Shown here piece after piece: positions 1 through 12,168 of a stretch of DNA of 64,000 nucleotides; positions within the stretch are counted from its first letter, which is position 1, and every line of letters begins with the position of its first letter. Below the pieces are notes generated by a model. That model was not told the origin of the DNA. It did not search any database and saw nothing but the letters and a program-made list of their open reading frames with translations. Origin of the DNA: Paragyromitra xinjiangensis (Eukaryota; Ascomycota; Pezizomycetes; Pezizales; Discinaceae); NCBI GenBank assembly GCA_038503065.1, contig JBCAMK010000003.1:186001-250000 (forward strand), given 5' to 3'. Position numbers and translations under genes: made by a program.

Positions 1-297
1 CCTATCTCTTAGATCAACCCACGATAGTAAGCTGAGTAACTCGAGTGCTTCCTCAATTTCACTGTTGGCCTTCTTGAGTGCACACATTGTTTCTATTGTA
101 GAGGGCGGAGGGGGTTTCACTGTGACTGGTCCTGGGGCTGGGGCTGGAGCTACCGAGGACGTTTCAACGGTGGATTTTGCGGTCTTGGTTCTCTTCCGTT
201 TGCGCGTGCCCGAGGACTTTTTGTGATGACCAGGGTCATTACTATGGGTTACACTTGGTAGCTCTTTGGTGTCTGGCCATTGGTGTGAGGGACTCAT
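1..297 (-). CDS. Unknown protein, 3' part beyond window edge
   Basis: An open minus-strand frame runs off the left edge. The first ATG is at 297, but the frame stays open to 411, just downstream of a TAG that could be a splice acceptor, so there may be an upstream exon. The visible 99 residues are rich in Pro, Ser and Thr. They contain a strongly basic stretch (SSGTRKRKRTKTAK) that resembles a nuclear localisation signal, a PAPAPGP linker and then an acidic, helix-prone segment (KKANSEIEEALELLSLL). I recognise no domain. The composition suggests the disordered N-terminal part of a nuclear protein, but that is inference. The overlapping plus-strand frame at 177-365 looks like a shadow. Confidence 0.45.
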   Translation of the reverse strand, partial: MSPSHQWPDTKELPSVTHSNDPGHHKKSSGTRKRKRTKTAKSTVETSSVAPAPAPGPVTVKPPPPSTIETMCALKKANSEIEEALELLSLLSWVDLRDR

Positions 298-2258
298 TCT
301 CGCGTGCAGTAGTCTCAGAATGGAAATATCTGGGTTTCGGGTATCAGGAGCTGTGGAGTGTTTGAGGGGTGAATGAGTGTCTGACGGTGAGGGCTCCGGA
401 ACAGAGCAGAACTACTGTCTATTTATTGCAGACAAGTTCGTTAGGACGGCTTGGGGAGCTCATTGAAGTAAACGGTTTATCTGATGCTCAATTTTTTTGG
501 AGTTAATTGGCTGCAAAGGACCTTGTGACTTGGGGGTTTCGTCTGATGTTTACCACAAATTGAAAACTAATTCAATTTACGCAATAAACATAGAAACTTC
601 TACAACCGATGATCTGCTAGATGTCAATCCAATCATATAAGATATTTTCCGTTGGCGCGAGATCTGGCTGACGGCATTTTAGTTAGTGTATATGCATGAG
701 CGACAACCGTTGGATACAGAGACCGTGGTAATTGTATGTGCGTGCGTCCTTCCCTAACTTCTACTGTTCGACTCACTACTCGATACAGTATCGGTATAGA
801 GGGAATTATACTAACTTGAACTAGTGCCTAAATCTACCTTCGAGTGCATGCTACTAAATAAAGTTAGCATATACTTAACTTCACTATAGTAGCCAGCGCT
901 AGCAGACTGTGTCAATAATTAGTTAACGTTAGGTAACTTGGAATATGCCGTTTTGATGCCTGAAAATTTAATCGTGTATCCGTATTTAAGCGAAAGGTTT
1001 TATTCACAAATATAGAAATAGTTCTAGCTATCATGATCAACGCATTTTCAACTTCTATCGTGCAAGACCCAGTAACTAACCTTTCTATAATTTTCTATTT
1101 TGCTGTATCTATCATGTGACCTGGGAATATCTGTAAAGTTTTGATAAATGACGAGCTAGTTTCTAGTGGTCTAAGCTTACTTGGATAATGGATATAACGA
1201 AAGGGGTCTGAAACAGTCGTTTTCTGCCAGAATGGTATTTACAGAATCAGCTGGAATGAAGGAATGTTACCGAGAAAAGGGACGAAAACGTATCTGGAAT
1301 GGAGACCCACTGGCTATCTATTTGTTGGTTATTGAAAATAGCGAAGGTACTAGGCTCTAGGTTATTAATTCCACGGTTTTCGTCATCGAGCATGAGTGAG
1401 TTGTGATGAAGCCTATGTATCTATGCAACCGGTAGATGACTTGGCGACTGCGCGCGGCCAACTCTATTGGGGAATCAGAAGTTCGCCAAGATCAGTGAGG
1501 ATATCGATAGACTGTGGCAGTTGACTAGTACTCCTGGCGGCGCAAACGGAAGTCCCGTTTACGATCGAAGAGGTAACTATAATCAGTTCTTGTGGACAGT
1601 AGGATTGAAGCGCACGCGCTGTAAAATGTGTCGTAGATAAAGCATTAATGAGATTGATTGTTGTGAGTTGCCTCGCACTACTGTGTAGTCGATTTTTCCT
1701 TTAAAGTAAGGAAATAGATTTCCTGACAGTAACAGTGCCTGAGTTGGGTTTTTGGACCCGTTTCCCGGTATTCCGATTTTGGAGATGAGTTCTAGTTAAA
1801 AGAACTGACAGTATCCGACACTTTTTAACATCTCCACTATTTCCCCCCAGGAAGTTTCATAGAAGTGCACTACATATTGAATATTACACTATAAAACGAA
1901 TAGAATCGATATCGCATCACATGTTCTCCAATCTACCAATGCCATCATCTATGAAAACGCTGTAAACAGACCAAAACCCCCAAACCAGAAACCAACATTC
2001 CAGAGTATCTGAAAACAGCACACAACCGTTTCCACAACTATTCTAGTACCCAGTACCCAACCCCGAACATCACTACCTCACAAAGCCGCAAGCATTCTCA
2101 CGTTTGCATCCCTCACTGCTGCACCGAACCAATATATATCAGCTTCCTTCGCAAGCCTGTTCCTTAGCTTTCCGACCATCAACTATTCCACTCAACATCA
2201 AACTTCCACTCAACACCAAACTTCTACAAGCCCAAGCCACCAAGAAAACTACCAAACA
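298..2258. other. Gene-poor AT-rich stretch and upstream region of the next gene
   Basis: About 2 kb with stops in all frames and no domain-like peptide. The last 150 bases are C/A-rich and form the likely promoter and leader of the gene at 2259: AATATATATC at 2131-2140 looks like a TATA element about 120 bases before its ATG. Confidence 0.5.
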
Positions 2259-2862
2259 ATGTATTTCACTCCCTTCATCCTCCTCGCAGGCCTATCCCTC
2301 ACAAACGCCTACGATGACGGAATGTACCACCCCGACCAAGCCACCACCTTTGCAGTAACTATATCCCACGCCACCCACACCTCAGTGACATCCCAAGCAA
2401 TCACCTACGTTTCCTCCGCCTCCGGCGGAGCCGAATCCACCTGGTACCCAACCCTCAGTAAGTCGACGTACGTAGGATACTGGTCCGGCAACATGACTAC
2501 CACTACTCCTTCCAAGACCTACGCGGCTTCGAACAGCTCTACGGTGGCTCCGACGATGAGCTATCATAATACGACTATGAAGCCGGGAAATGTCTCTATG
2601 ACAATGACTTCGGACCGAATGTAAGTTAATCAACTCGTTTGAGCGAAGAGGTGGACTAACAGCCGATTTTAGCTACACAACGACTGTTTGTGACTTCCAA
2701 AGTAGCTGTTATACAACGCTTGCGACCTCCACCGGTGGACTTGGTCAGGTTAGAACTACCTCAGAGGTGCAGCCGACGATGACTCCGTTTAGTAGTTCGA
2801 GCAGACTCATTGCTAGTGGGTGGGGCGCGTTGGCGCTGTGTGGGATTGCGTTGTTGTTGTAG
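2259..2862 (+). CDS. Small Ser/Thr-rich GPI-anchored cell-wall protein
   Basis: Two exons, 2259..2620 and 2673..2862, joined across a 52-bp intron (GTAAGT donor, CTAAC branch, TTTTAG acceptor), give 183 residues. Residues 1-17 (MYFTPFILLAGLSLTNA) form a signal peptide. The mature part is rich in Ser and Thr with several N-glycosylation sequons (NMT, NSS, NTT, NVS) and one Cys pair region (VCDFQSSCYTT). The C-terminus has a Ser run followed by a hydrophobic tail (WGALALCGIALLL) without a charged end, the usual signal for GPI attachment. It is probably carried to the plasma membrane or wall. There is no enzymatic domain. This layout is common among fungal wall proteins; orthology is not assigned. 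Confidence 0.8.
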
Positions 2863-3556
2863 GGTGTAGGGTGATAGAGTAGAGTGTAGTGTTTAGAGTG
2901 TGTTTCTTATGTTTAATAAGGGGTGGATAGGGTGGTAATATTTTCTTTTGTTTGGTTGGGTACTTGTTTTGGATATAATTAATTAATCTAGTGTTGAACC
3001 GAGGAAATACACAGTATTTACAACCACCAGCTAGTCCATGGGCGCACAGGGCAGACTGACTTGATGTAGTATTACTGTAGGTGATCGCAGTCGATAGCAG
3101 TCTGCCTATGAGCTGGTCTGGCCTTATCTAACTGCAGTATGTTCACCCTCATCATCCTGTTCATATCACCTACCAAACTCCAACAGAGAAGAAAACCTAG
3201 ACCTTTCACTGAGACTAAGAAAAAAAAGAGGCCTACGTAGAAACAGCCATCATTCCCAAATTCCATTTTTCAAACTCACGATATCCCATAACTAGCCAAT
3301 ACAAAGAAGCCCAACCCCTCCAGCTCAATCCCTCTCCGAAACCTATATTGCCTCAATCTCCACAAAAAGCTCTCCTCAAAACGGTATTCATCCTCAGTCA
3401 ACATCCAAGTACTGCACAAAAAAACAGCTAAGATCCTATCATTCGCCACCTCTCCACCGATCTCCGGCCGATCGTCCCCTCAAGTTGGATACTCCATAGA
3501 CCCATATTTTTCGTCAACTTGATTCATACTTTTAATCGCCTCGTGTAACCCCAGTA
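2863..3556. other. Convergent 3' flanks
   Basis: Intergenic sequence between two genes that converge on it. No coding frame with a recognisable peptide; T-rich after 2863 and A/C-rich before 3556, as expected for 3' flanks. Confidence 0.5.
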
Positions 3557-5052
3557 CTATTTCCCCACTGCCAACCCCGACCCACAATAATCCGCAACCC
3601 ACTCCCATCCAACCTTCAACGTCCCCTCCTTCACCTTCATAGTAACCTCCTGCACCCTCCACCACGCATCCCTAACACTCTCACACTCAACCAACGCCTC
3701 TCTCCTCTCACTAGCATCCTTCAACGTCACCTCCACCAAATAATTATTCTTCCCCCCCCACCACGTCATCACCTCATCTTTATCCACCTCCCCTCTCACC
3801 CCATCCGCACCAACCAACCCCGCCTCAAGTCCAGTAAACTTCACGATCCTCGTCGCTCCACACTCTACTATCCTACTCGCGACGTAGTAGTCCATACGCA
3901 CCACCGCCTGGTCTGCCCAGTTCACATTCGCTTGGAACTTCCCAGCAAACGGGTTCTTATTCGTGCGGCTATTCCCCGCGACGAAGAGCGCCTGTGCGTG
4001 GGTGGCATGGATGAAGAGTAACAGACAAGTCCCACGGTACGGGTACGGTACGATCCGCTCGAGTGGGCCTTGGGTGACGCAGCGGAGGAGCCCCGTGAGG
4101 GAGAAGTTCGGGCCGAGGTTGGTGATATAGATTGCGCGACGGCGCGAGCGGGAGTCGCCGACGAGGCGGTCGGTGGTGATGCGGGGGGCGTTGTAGAGGG
4201 GCTGAGGACGGGTGATGATACCAGGGATAGCGCGGGGCTGCGGACGGGATTGGATGTTGTTCTTGGAGGAAGGACCAACGGGGATAGTCACGGGGATGTT
4301 TTCGGTGGGTTTCTTGCGGGCGAGGATTTTCCGTGGGCCAGTTGGAGGGGCAACAGCGGGGGGCGGTTTCGGTTCAGATTCAATCGCGGCTTGTTTCGCC
4401 CACGATACCCAGGCCTCAGACTCCCGCTCATCTGCAATATCACCGTGGTAATGATCAACGCTATTAGAGACCCTTTCTCTGTCAGTAATCCTCCCTGACA
4501 AAATCAGCTTCAAACAATCCACTTTCGCCTCCAAGTCCCTAATCCTCTCTTCCGCAGCAGCCAGTTTCTCCTCCGCACCCCCGAGCGCCACCCCTCCGCT
4601 CCTCTCGTGTTCAGTATAATTAGTGCCAGCGACATTAGCCTCCAACTCGACTATCCTCTTTGCCATTTTAGCTAAATCCTCTGCATACCGCTCCATTAGA
4701 GTAGTTTTATAACTCTCCATCATCTCTTCGTACGTTTTCTCGATCGCTTTTCTCGCTTCTTCATGCAGTTCGTCTTCATCGCGTTCACGACAGAGAGCAT
4801 CCCAGCTGCTGCGCTTGACGATGATCAAGTCAGACAAGGCGACGCCATCGAACGACTGTTCGACAAGGTTCGAGAAACGTTTGTAACTCAAAGGCCCGCC
4901 AGAGCCATGGGAGTCCGTGCTGCTAGCGGAGACGTCCGAAGCTTCGCTGGGTTCTAGCTCAGACGGGATCCTGAGACGAGGTTCATGCTGGGTAGAGGTT
5001 AGTTATTGTGTATTAAACTATAGAGGAAAAGGTAACATACTATATGCGCCAT
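3557..5052 (-). CDS. RRM-like nucleic-acid-binding protein with N-terminal coiled coil (paralogue A)
   Basis: Two exons: 5052..5041 (only MAHI) and 4987..3557. The 53-bp intron has a GTATGT donor, a CTAAC branch and a CCCAG acceptor; the phases agree and give 480 residues. After a Ser-rich start, residues of about 55-170 form a charged coiled coil (LAKMAKRIVELEANV, EERIRDLEAKVDCLKLI). A Pro-rich basic linker follows, then an RRM-like fold starting at RRRAIYITNLGPNF, near residue 285. A second half begins at VECGATRIVKFTGLEAG. Canonical RNP1 aromatic residues are hard to see, so RNA binding is inferred. The protein shares order and short motifs with the gene at 7596-9760. The minimal first exon makes the start plausible but unproven. 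Confidence 0.75.
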
Positions 5053-6399
5053 GGTTGCAGCTGTGGTTGTTGTCGGTGTTGATGGGTGAGGTGAAGTGAC
5101 GTTGGTGGGATAATTGGTTGTGGTGTGAAAACGTGTGCCAAGAAAAGGGACAGCCTCAATTTTTTTTTAAAGAGTCCTATTCGCATCTAGAGAAGGGCAA
5201 GGAGCGGCTGCCTGTACCCGATTTGGCTTCTATTGGGCCCGATTAAGCCCCCTATCGCTGCACCAGCATCCTACACTGCAAACATAGAGTATCTCTCGCA
5301 GGCTGTGTATCATAGATGACACAGGTCAGGCACCAATGCTCTGGCTGAAAGGTTGCCATTATAATAGCACGTGCTGGGCAAGTTAGGAGGAATTTCTCAA
5401 GTGAAGAAACTATTTCCTGAAACAAGAAACTCTCTACCTGTCGGCGGTTTGTATCATGGGTTATCGATTAATCAAAGGGATTTGCATACTCTAGTCTACA
5501 AACGGTAAGGAATCAGGGATGAGTTAATGGAGGATTGAAGCCAGCAATGAGCAACAGCTAATTATCTTTTGAGAGATAAGAAGTAGGAACTGCCAAGGAA
5601 GACGTGAAGAGTGCTAGTCTACTATATAATAACTAATCTATTTATCAGATCTTCCATCCCGAGCCCCACTTGACTCTTACCCCAAGTTCGCACTGTTCTA
5701 CTTTTGATATTCACCCCTTTTTGTCACTCGCTTGCTGAAATTAGCCCAGCCGCACTCTATTTGAACATCAACTCGATATAACATTGCGAAACTGCTTCCC
5801 TAGCCGAAAAATGGATTTTCAAACCCGGATATAAAGAATAAATGCTAGTTAGGTGATATTCATTACACCGCAACACAGACTAAGATTCGTACACGAGAGG
5901 CTATAAATAATTACTCTGCTCAGAAAGCAATCATAAGAACTCTCGTATCTGTCGATCCATCCTCGGCAAGACATCTTATCTCCTGCCGCATGCACGGGGC
6001 GTCCTCGATAATGCATCTCATCCCTGACGCATGTGAGACTTTCGCAATAGTCGAGTGCAGACATAAGAGGTCGGGGTTCGGTAAGGGGTGGTCGTCATGT
6101 GCAGTAAATATCACTTCACGTTTCGTAGGGAGTACACGCGGTTGGCCGCTTGAAGGGTTAAAGGTGTTTATACGGTATGTGTTCAGGACGTTCTAGCATG
6201 ATGATCAGCCAGATCTTGTAGTCAATAGGTTCAGACGTAGAGTGGGTATGAAGCGAGAGAATTCGAATGCCTCGCGCGGAACCTCGGAGAAGGAACATTG
6301 AACTAGTATTAAGGGGCTAAGAAGGGTAAGAGGCGCAGGGTGCACAGGTCTGGTGTTTTTCCAGAACTTGCTAGGACTTCGAACGGGTTTCAGCTATCG
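5053..6399. other. Intergenic, no supported gene
   Basis: No frame gives a recognisable peptide. Several short overlapping frames at 5849-6196 occur on both strands and look accidental. The part nearest 6400 may include further decayed remains of the HNH gene relic that starts at 6777, but I could not align it. Confidence 0.4.
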
Positions 6400-6777
6400 C
6401 TACACCGTGGGGGGGGTAGAAAGAATCTTACACGGAGATAGGAGCGTTCTAGTGTAGTAGTCGGCGAGAACTTTAGAATCAGGTTGGGTAATGATGTCTT
6501 GAGCAATGCTGTTGCAGCCAGATGTTGAGGGTGCATAATCCAGTAAAGCCTTGAGTAAATCTCGTGTTTTGTCCTTGTCTGATAAGAGATTGTAGAGAGT
6601 AATGATAGCTTCGGCTTACTGAATGTCATTTGTGCTTGTGTTTGAGAGGCTTGAAAGGGGATGTAGAGGCAAGACAAGTGGAGATGGTACAACTGGTGGA
6701 CCTGAGGAAAGGGAAGGTGAGGGGCTTGAGGAGGATGAGCTGGGCGGAGACGAAAGAGGTGAAGATAGAATATCCAT
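6400..6777 (-). pseudogene. Remnant of fungal HNH-endonuclease-domain gene, N-terminal part
   Basis: On the minus strand an ATG at 6777 opens a Ser/Pro-rich start. One in-frame TAA at 6618-6616 then interrupts a well-formed helical segment, which reads AEAIITLYNLLSDKDKTRDL followed by LLKALLDYAPSTSGCNSIAQ and ends near LADYYTRTLLSPCK. This resembles the N-terminal helical region that precedes the HNH_2-type nuclease domain in many Pezizomycotina proteins; the resemblance is from memory of the family, not from an alignment. No Cys/His nuclease core follows: the frame stops at 6400 and the downstream sequence is scrambled. The TAA could derive from CAA by a C-to-T change, as in RIP. The segment is best read as a dead fragment. 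Confidence 0.45.
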
Positions 6778-7595
6778 GACCAGTGAGCTTAAGCTTGAGA
6801 GTGGGGGATGTACCTAGAAGGAGGACCCTTACCAGGCTAGCGTCCGAGGTGCAATATTTCTAGATATTACCACAGTACAACATGCTAACGAGAGTGATAA
6901 ATCTTGCTATCACTTATAATATTCTACCTCGCCTAAGGCACAGCCTAGAGCTCTCTATAATTATAGGCTTGCATCGTGATTGTGAAGAGCGTCGGTAAGG
7001 AGGAGATAATTAATAAGGGCAAAGGAGGTTACGTCTTAGCCTAACTAAACTACAAAATAGCTCCAACTAGCTACTTTGAAACTCGGCACCCTCAGCCAAC
7101 GTAAATAATAGATGCATCGTATTCCGCCATATCACTTTGGTTGTGAGATATAAATATCGGAGTCCGATAACCACTACACCGCTCCTGTAGGAAATTACTG
7201 ATTCTGTGACTGATAAAAGTCGAGTGAGATTTTGTGATCTTTCTCCTTTGCCCTATAAACAAATTGTCCCGGTAAATGTCTATGATCCTATAAGTTTGGT
7301 TTCTAAGGGATAGAGACGCATATAACCAGGTTTAGAAGACCTAGTTTAAATCTCATCGGCAAATAACTCTACAGGGGTGGGAGGATCATTACTGGCTCCT
7401 TCGCTTGAACCCTCCTCAGGGGTGACATACTTCACGTAGCTGAGAGTCTTGTTAGTTTCGGCCTAAGAATAGGACCCCCATCTCATTGCTCGTAGATATC
7501 CTCTACACCTAAGTTCTAAAAAAATCACAAAAAAGTTCCTCTGACATTAGTATTACTGGATTCAGAAAAACCAGAAGAAATCATCAACAAGCGCT
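6778..7595. other. TpA-rich intergenic sequence
   Basis: AT-rich sequence with many TA dinucleotides and stops in all frames, e.g. around 6880-7150. It looks like decayed or RIP-affected DNA. No gene or repeat boundary could be identified. Confidence 0.35.
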
Positions 7596-9760
7596 TCAGA
7601 AATCATCCCCCCAACCACCCAAGAAATTGTCATCAATTGAGATAGAAGGTTTTTCTGCTGGTTGTTCCCTCCACGAAAGCTCGCCGCTCCTAGAGATCCC
7701 GTTCTGAGATTGATTCAGATTCACGGCTTCCAACGCTTGCTTCTCGAGTTCGATATTTCTCGCTGCTATAACGGTACCGATCCTCAGTTCTTCGGTTGCG
7801 AGTGCTGCTGTCACTTTTTGCGTATTTAGAAGCGTTGCCTTTTCCCTGTGAAATTTTTGCGGTGTGGCCTCATGATCGGTGAATGATGGCCTGGTCGGTT
7901 CAATGTCAAGCAGTAAGAGGCTATACAAGGGAATACGCATATCAAAAAATTGTTTCTTGCAAGCAGGCATGTGAAGCTTTAGGGATTACTTTCACATACC
8001 TATCACTAGTATTTTCAACCTTTGAAACGGTATCCCTGGACCGGCCCATATCTGGTGATGAAGCTGTAGTTTTAAGTCTGTCCGCGCCTCCAAAGATTTC
8101 TGGAGTTCTGCTACTCAAATTCAATTGTTAGGATATCTTTGCGAATTTAAAGTATAAGAGTGAATGGAATAGGGGGTTGGTTTACGTCTTCTTGAGGGCA
8201 TCAGTTTTTTTCCCGGCTGCCCTACCTTGGGAAAGGTAAATTTCATGTGGGTACCTATTTCATAAAATTAGATTGAATATCGTTAGGGTTACCAAGTATC
8301 ATCGTTAGATCTTACTTTGGTCTTTTCGGAATACCATCAGAGCCTGTACCAGAGCCCACGTTTGTTAGGGCAACCAACTCATTAACACTATCATCGGCCT
8401 TTAGGGTAACCGGCTTGACCTTCTCTTCGCTCATACCGTGATTTTTCAGGTCGGCATACTTTTCCGGCTGCGCCTCAGATTCAGGTTGTGCAGGAGTGTG
8501 ATCACCTTGAGCGGGAGTGTGACAGAGAGTTGTGAAGCATCCTCTATGAGGACTGGTCGGGATATGTGGTCGGAAGGCTTCTTTGGCTAAGGAGAACGAA
8601 AGCTCACGCAGGTCACTCTCGGCATCACTGTTTTCTGTGTCGGAACCAGCAGTCCTATAAAAGAGATAATTAAGATTATCAACTTCAGCGGTAAGGGCCG
8701 TACTTGTCTTGGGCGTAATTTCGGACTCCTCTGTGGCCAACCTAGCGGCATCGTGATTCCAACCATCACTTGTGAGCTGATTGCTTTCTGTTTTCGGCTT
8801 CATCAGAGTATGCCAGCCCAAATCCTCGGTGGGGTAGTCAATAGGGTCTTTGCAGTATCTCACTGACATTCCATTGAGGCCAGAGAACTCCTTCAACAAG
8901 GACAAGTAACTTTTAACCATGACTGCATCGCGCACTGAACAAAAGCGAATTATCGTGATCATTCCCTTCTTAGGAGGTGTAGCTGGGATAAAGCGATTTA
9001 ACTCAATTTTCTGTGTCCGTGTCGAAAAAATGTCAGTTAAATTTCTGCAGCGGAGAAGGACAAAACGAACCAATTCAGGGACTGCAACAAGGTGTTTCAG
9101 TTCTTCGTGCAGTGCTTTCGCTTCAATTCCAGGAGATATGATCAAAACCCTCGTGGCTCCTTGGCTGATCGCCTGAGAAACGTTACAATACCCTCCTTCA
9201 TCTCCAGTGATGAGTTTCCCTGCTACTCTCTCAACACCAGTCCAAGGATTAATTTTTACATCAGGAAAAGACTTGAGGAAGAATTGGGACTTCTGATCGA
9301 CGGAAGTTTTTAGGTATTCGCCTATTCCAGGAGGCCCATTATAACCCGTTGGAAGCCTCTCGCTGATGAAGAAGGCTCCGCACTTGGAGACATACGAAAG
9401 GTAATTTTTCGCTGCGTAACTCGATGCAAACGTGATAAGAGCGGTCAGGCAGTTAGTGCCATTTCTAGACTCAAAGAACGTTCTGTAATATCGGATTCCT
9501 CCAGGGGCGAAGAAGGAATACATCAGCTCGATTCCGCTGATACCGGGTGGCAGATTGGTGACGATGATTGTTTGATCGAAGGGGACGGCTCGTGCCATGT
9601 CAATCTTGTTACTCAGAGAGAGGGAGTTATCCATATCGCTCCCTATGCTGGCGGCGTACATTTCACCCAACTCCTTCTGAAGCTCATCCCAAGCAAGTGC
9701 TTTTCTCTGAAGCTCATCGAGTGAGTAGCTGTCAATAGTGACCATTGACGTCTTTTCCAT
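7596..9760 (-). CDS. Two-RRM-like protein with long acidic tail (paralogue B)
   Basis: Four exons: 9760..8316, 8254..8186, 8110..8000 and 7920..7596, with introns of 61, 75 and 79 bp. All junctions keep phase and give 649 residues. An N-terminal helical motif (SLDELQRKALAWDELQKEL) precedes an RRM-like domain beginning QTIIVTNLPPGISG near residue 62. A second begins AISQGATRVLIISPGIEA near residue 200. The linker form A-x(3)-GATR just before the second beta-1 strand recalls Mrn1/Nrd1-type fungal RNA-binding proteins, which is a family-level inference. From about residue 330 to the end the chain is low-complexity, acidic and probably disordered, ending DNFLGGWGDDF. The third intron has a weak branch site, so the last junction is the least certain. 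Confidence 0.72.
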
Positions 9761-10773
9761 GATGTAAGTGATCGGAGTGATAGATTTCGGTGATGGAGAT
9801 CGCTAAATGGGGCAATTATGGAATGGATTGAAGAAGGATGATGTTGTTTGTGGGGTCAGATTCAATCCTAGGGTATTCTTGAAAATGCGAAGTGATAAGT
9901 GAGCGGCTACTAGCTGATACGCGGGAACGATAAAGAAGATCTGATCGTAATCAACAACTACAAACCGTTCCCTCTCCATACAAAGCACAAGGAATACAAC
10001 AAGTACCACCTACCAAATTTTAGGTAGCTAGAGGGTAAACAGCTGAGAAGAATCAACTTGCAAGTTATCAGCATAATGCGAAAGAAAGAAGATATCTGAC
10101 GAAGAATATTAAAGATTTTCAGGATGTGTTCAGTCTGGCACTTTCGTTCATGTTGAGAGCAGCGCCAATTATAAGGCATCGCTCACTAAGAACTGCGGGC
10201 AAATTTTTCTCTAGTATTTGATACTAGTTTATATGTATTTATAATAGTCTCTTTTTACCAAATTGGGTGCTGGATGTGTACCGAATGCTGCACATATAGG
10301 GACTCTCGCCCATCCTATAGGAATTTATTCTTCACCAAATATAGCTCGCGCACATGCATGTACATGTATTACATGTATGTTCACAATAGAATATTACCCT
10401 CTAGTGATGAAATGAGGGGTTAGACTGCATGTAGTGAGGGGTTGCGTCAAATACATGTATCCTATATGAACACCAGAGGCTGGTTCGAGACAAGGACATG
10501 TATCAGTGCTTTAATAAAGTTCTATTCATAGAGTTCGCAGGATACAACTACGTTACTAGAATCACTTCATCTCTTTGATGACACAAGCAAATAACCCATT
10601 TCATAAGCATGCTAACGGCAGGTCTTCCGGTGAGAGGTAATTGGCCTAGACACTCTTTATGTATTTGGCACCAAACATCATTTCGACTGGATGAACTTGA
10701 ACATTTAATATCTGGTATAAAACCCACTTGATCTGATGGTCTAGAAGTACACACAATTAAGACAGACGCCGAA
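9761..10773. other. Divergent promoter region with TACATGTA cluster
   Basis: Lies between two divergently transcribed genes. Contains three copies of the 8-bp palindrome TACATGTA (10361, 10370, 10452) and two near-copies. No coding frame is convincing. Confidence 0.5.
10361..10459. repeat. Clustered TACATGTA palindromes
   Basis: TACATGTA occurs at 10361-10368, 10370-10377 and 10452-10459. The same 8-mer recurs elsewhere in intergenic parts of the window, so it may be a binding site rather than a local duplication. Confidence 0.4.
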
Positions 10774-12168
10774 ATGACAACTATACCGGGGAAAAAAAAG
10801 GTTCAAAAGCCTTCACTTCCCGCAATTTCACCTGGAGCTAGCCATAGACCATCAAAACACTGCCGCACAGGTGATAATTTACACACCCAAACTAATTTGC
10901 TAGAACCAACCAGATGTCCGCCACAAAAGCGACTCCCCGTGGAGCTACTGCTTCAGATCCTCAAGTATCTCCAACGTACAGACATCTTAAACTTTCGGTT
11001 GGTTTGCAAATACTTCTCTATCGTGCCAATCAGCTCCATTTTCCGATCAGTAAAATTATCGCTTTCTCATTCTAGACTGAATGAGACAGATTATCCTTTC
11101 TTTTATACCGGACTATTTTATCGCTTGGCTGATGAAATCACTATCACCACTCATAAGCCTGAAAGTATATTCCTGTCTGCCCTTCAACCATGCTAGGCCC
11201 TTTACTTACATGAGTTGGTAGAGCCAAGCCAACACAATACCATACACTGCACTGAAACCGGGCTTTTGTCAAGAACAACTTCTGTTCTCGACAGGCTATC
11301 GAAGATTACTTTGGACATGAAGGAATTTGACAGAACTAAGCCTTTATACTATGGCACTTTCTTCGTGCAATTCTTCGATGCTCTCTATGCAGATTTCAGC
11401 GGAAAGAAGATCAAATCTCCCACCATCAACAACCTACCGTTATGGGCACTGCAGATGCTCCGCGAAAAAAAGCCAACGGCTCTCCGCCACGCTCTGGCCG
11501 AAGTGAAGCAACTCTCTTTATCCTTCGCCCCTATACTAGCAGTCGATGTCGACGATACCGTAAACTTTTATAGTAGCTACCAAAGCTTCACAAGTGCCGA
11601 TAGAAACCAATTACATGCCGCCTACGATGCTGTCCGCGCCTTACTAATATCGGCAAAGAAGGTAGAAGAACTTGACTTTGCGTGGTTTTCGGTCGAGTCA
11701 CAAATTGCTAAATGGAAGGCACTGAGCCCAGTTGGAGACCTCACATCTCTATGCAAACCAGCAGCTGGAGCAGATGCCGCTCGATTTTTACTTATCGGGG
11801 GTCTCTCCGACGGCACATCTTGGGTAGACAATGAGGGGAAATTCACTGTAGCTTGGCAATCTTTACGGGTTCTAAAGTTGTCGAAGCTCATTATTTGCTC
11901 TCAACAGCTATTGACTGCCATCCTTGGAACGAAAGAGACCTTGAAAGAACTTGAACTTTCCGAAATTCGATTGAATAGGAGTTGTGGGAGCGTGGTGTGG
12001 TATAATACCGTTATTTTGCCTCTGTCGGCAGCTATAGTAACCCGTGACGGCCAGGAGATGCGGTTTAGATTGGGAGGGTGTGTTCTGTCACAGTTAGGTT
12101 ATACCTCCGGTCTTGGTTTAGTTCCGAACGCTACACTTGTGTCATGGGCGGAATATTTTGCATCATAG
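10774..12168 (+). pseudogene. F-box protein gene interrupted by one in-frame UAG
   Basis: A single frame runs from ATG 10774 to 12168 (465 codons) with one TAG at 11194-11196, codon 141. Residues of about 53-90 match an F-box: RLPVELLLQILKYL, then NFRLVCKYF. F-box proteins bind Skp1 and bring substrates to SCF ubiquitin ligases; the rest of the chain would select the substrate. Downstream of the stop the frame continues with protein-like sequence (KITLDMKEFDRT, LRVLKLSKLIIC), typical of the variable C-terminal part of fungal F-box proteins. I found no intron that would remove the TAG and keep frame; the only GT..AG pair nearby spans 32 bp. The gene may be a recent pseudogene, may depend on readthrough or may hold an assembly error. 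A C-to-T change of CAG would explain the stop. Confidence 0.65.

Noticed and set aside
4070..4498. 142-codon plus-strand ORF
   Set aside because: Antisense shadow of the RRM-like gene on the minus strand; Gly/Asp/Val-rich with no domain.
11165..11196. GTATAT..CTAG as an intron removing the F-box gene stop
   Set aside because: Only 32 bp, below the usual minimum for fungal introns, and its removal shifts the frame into another stop.
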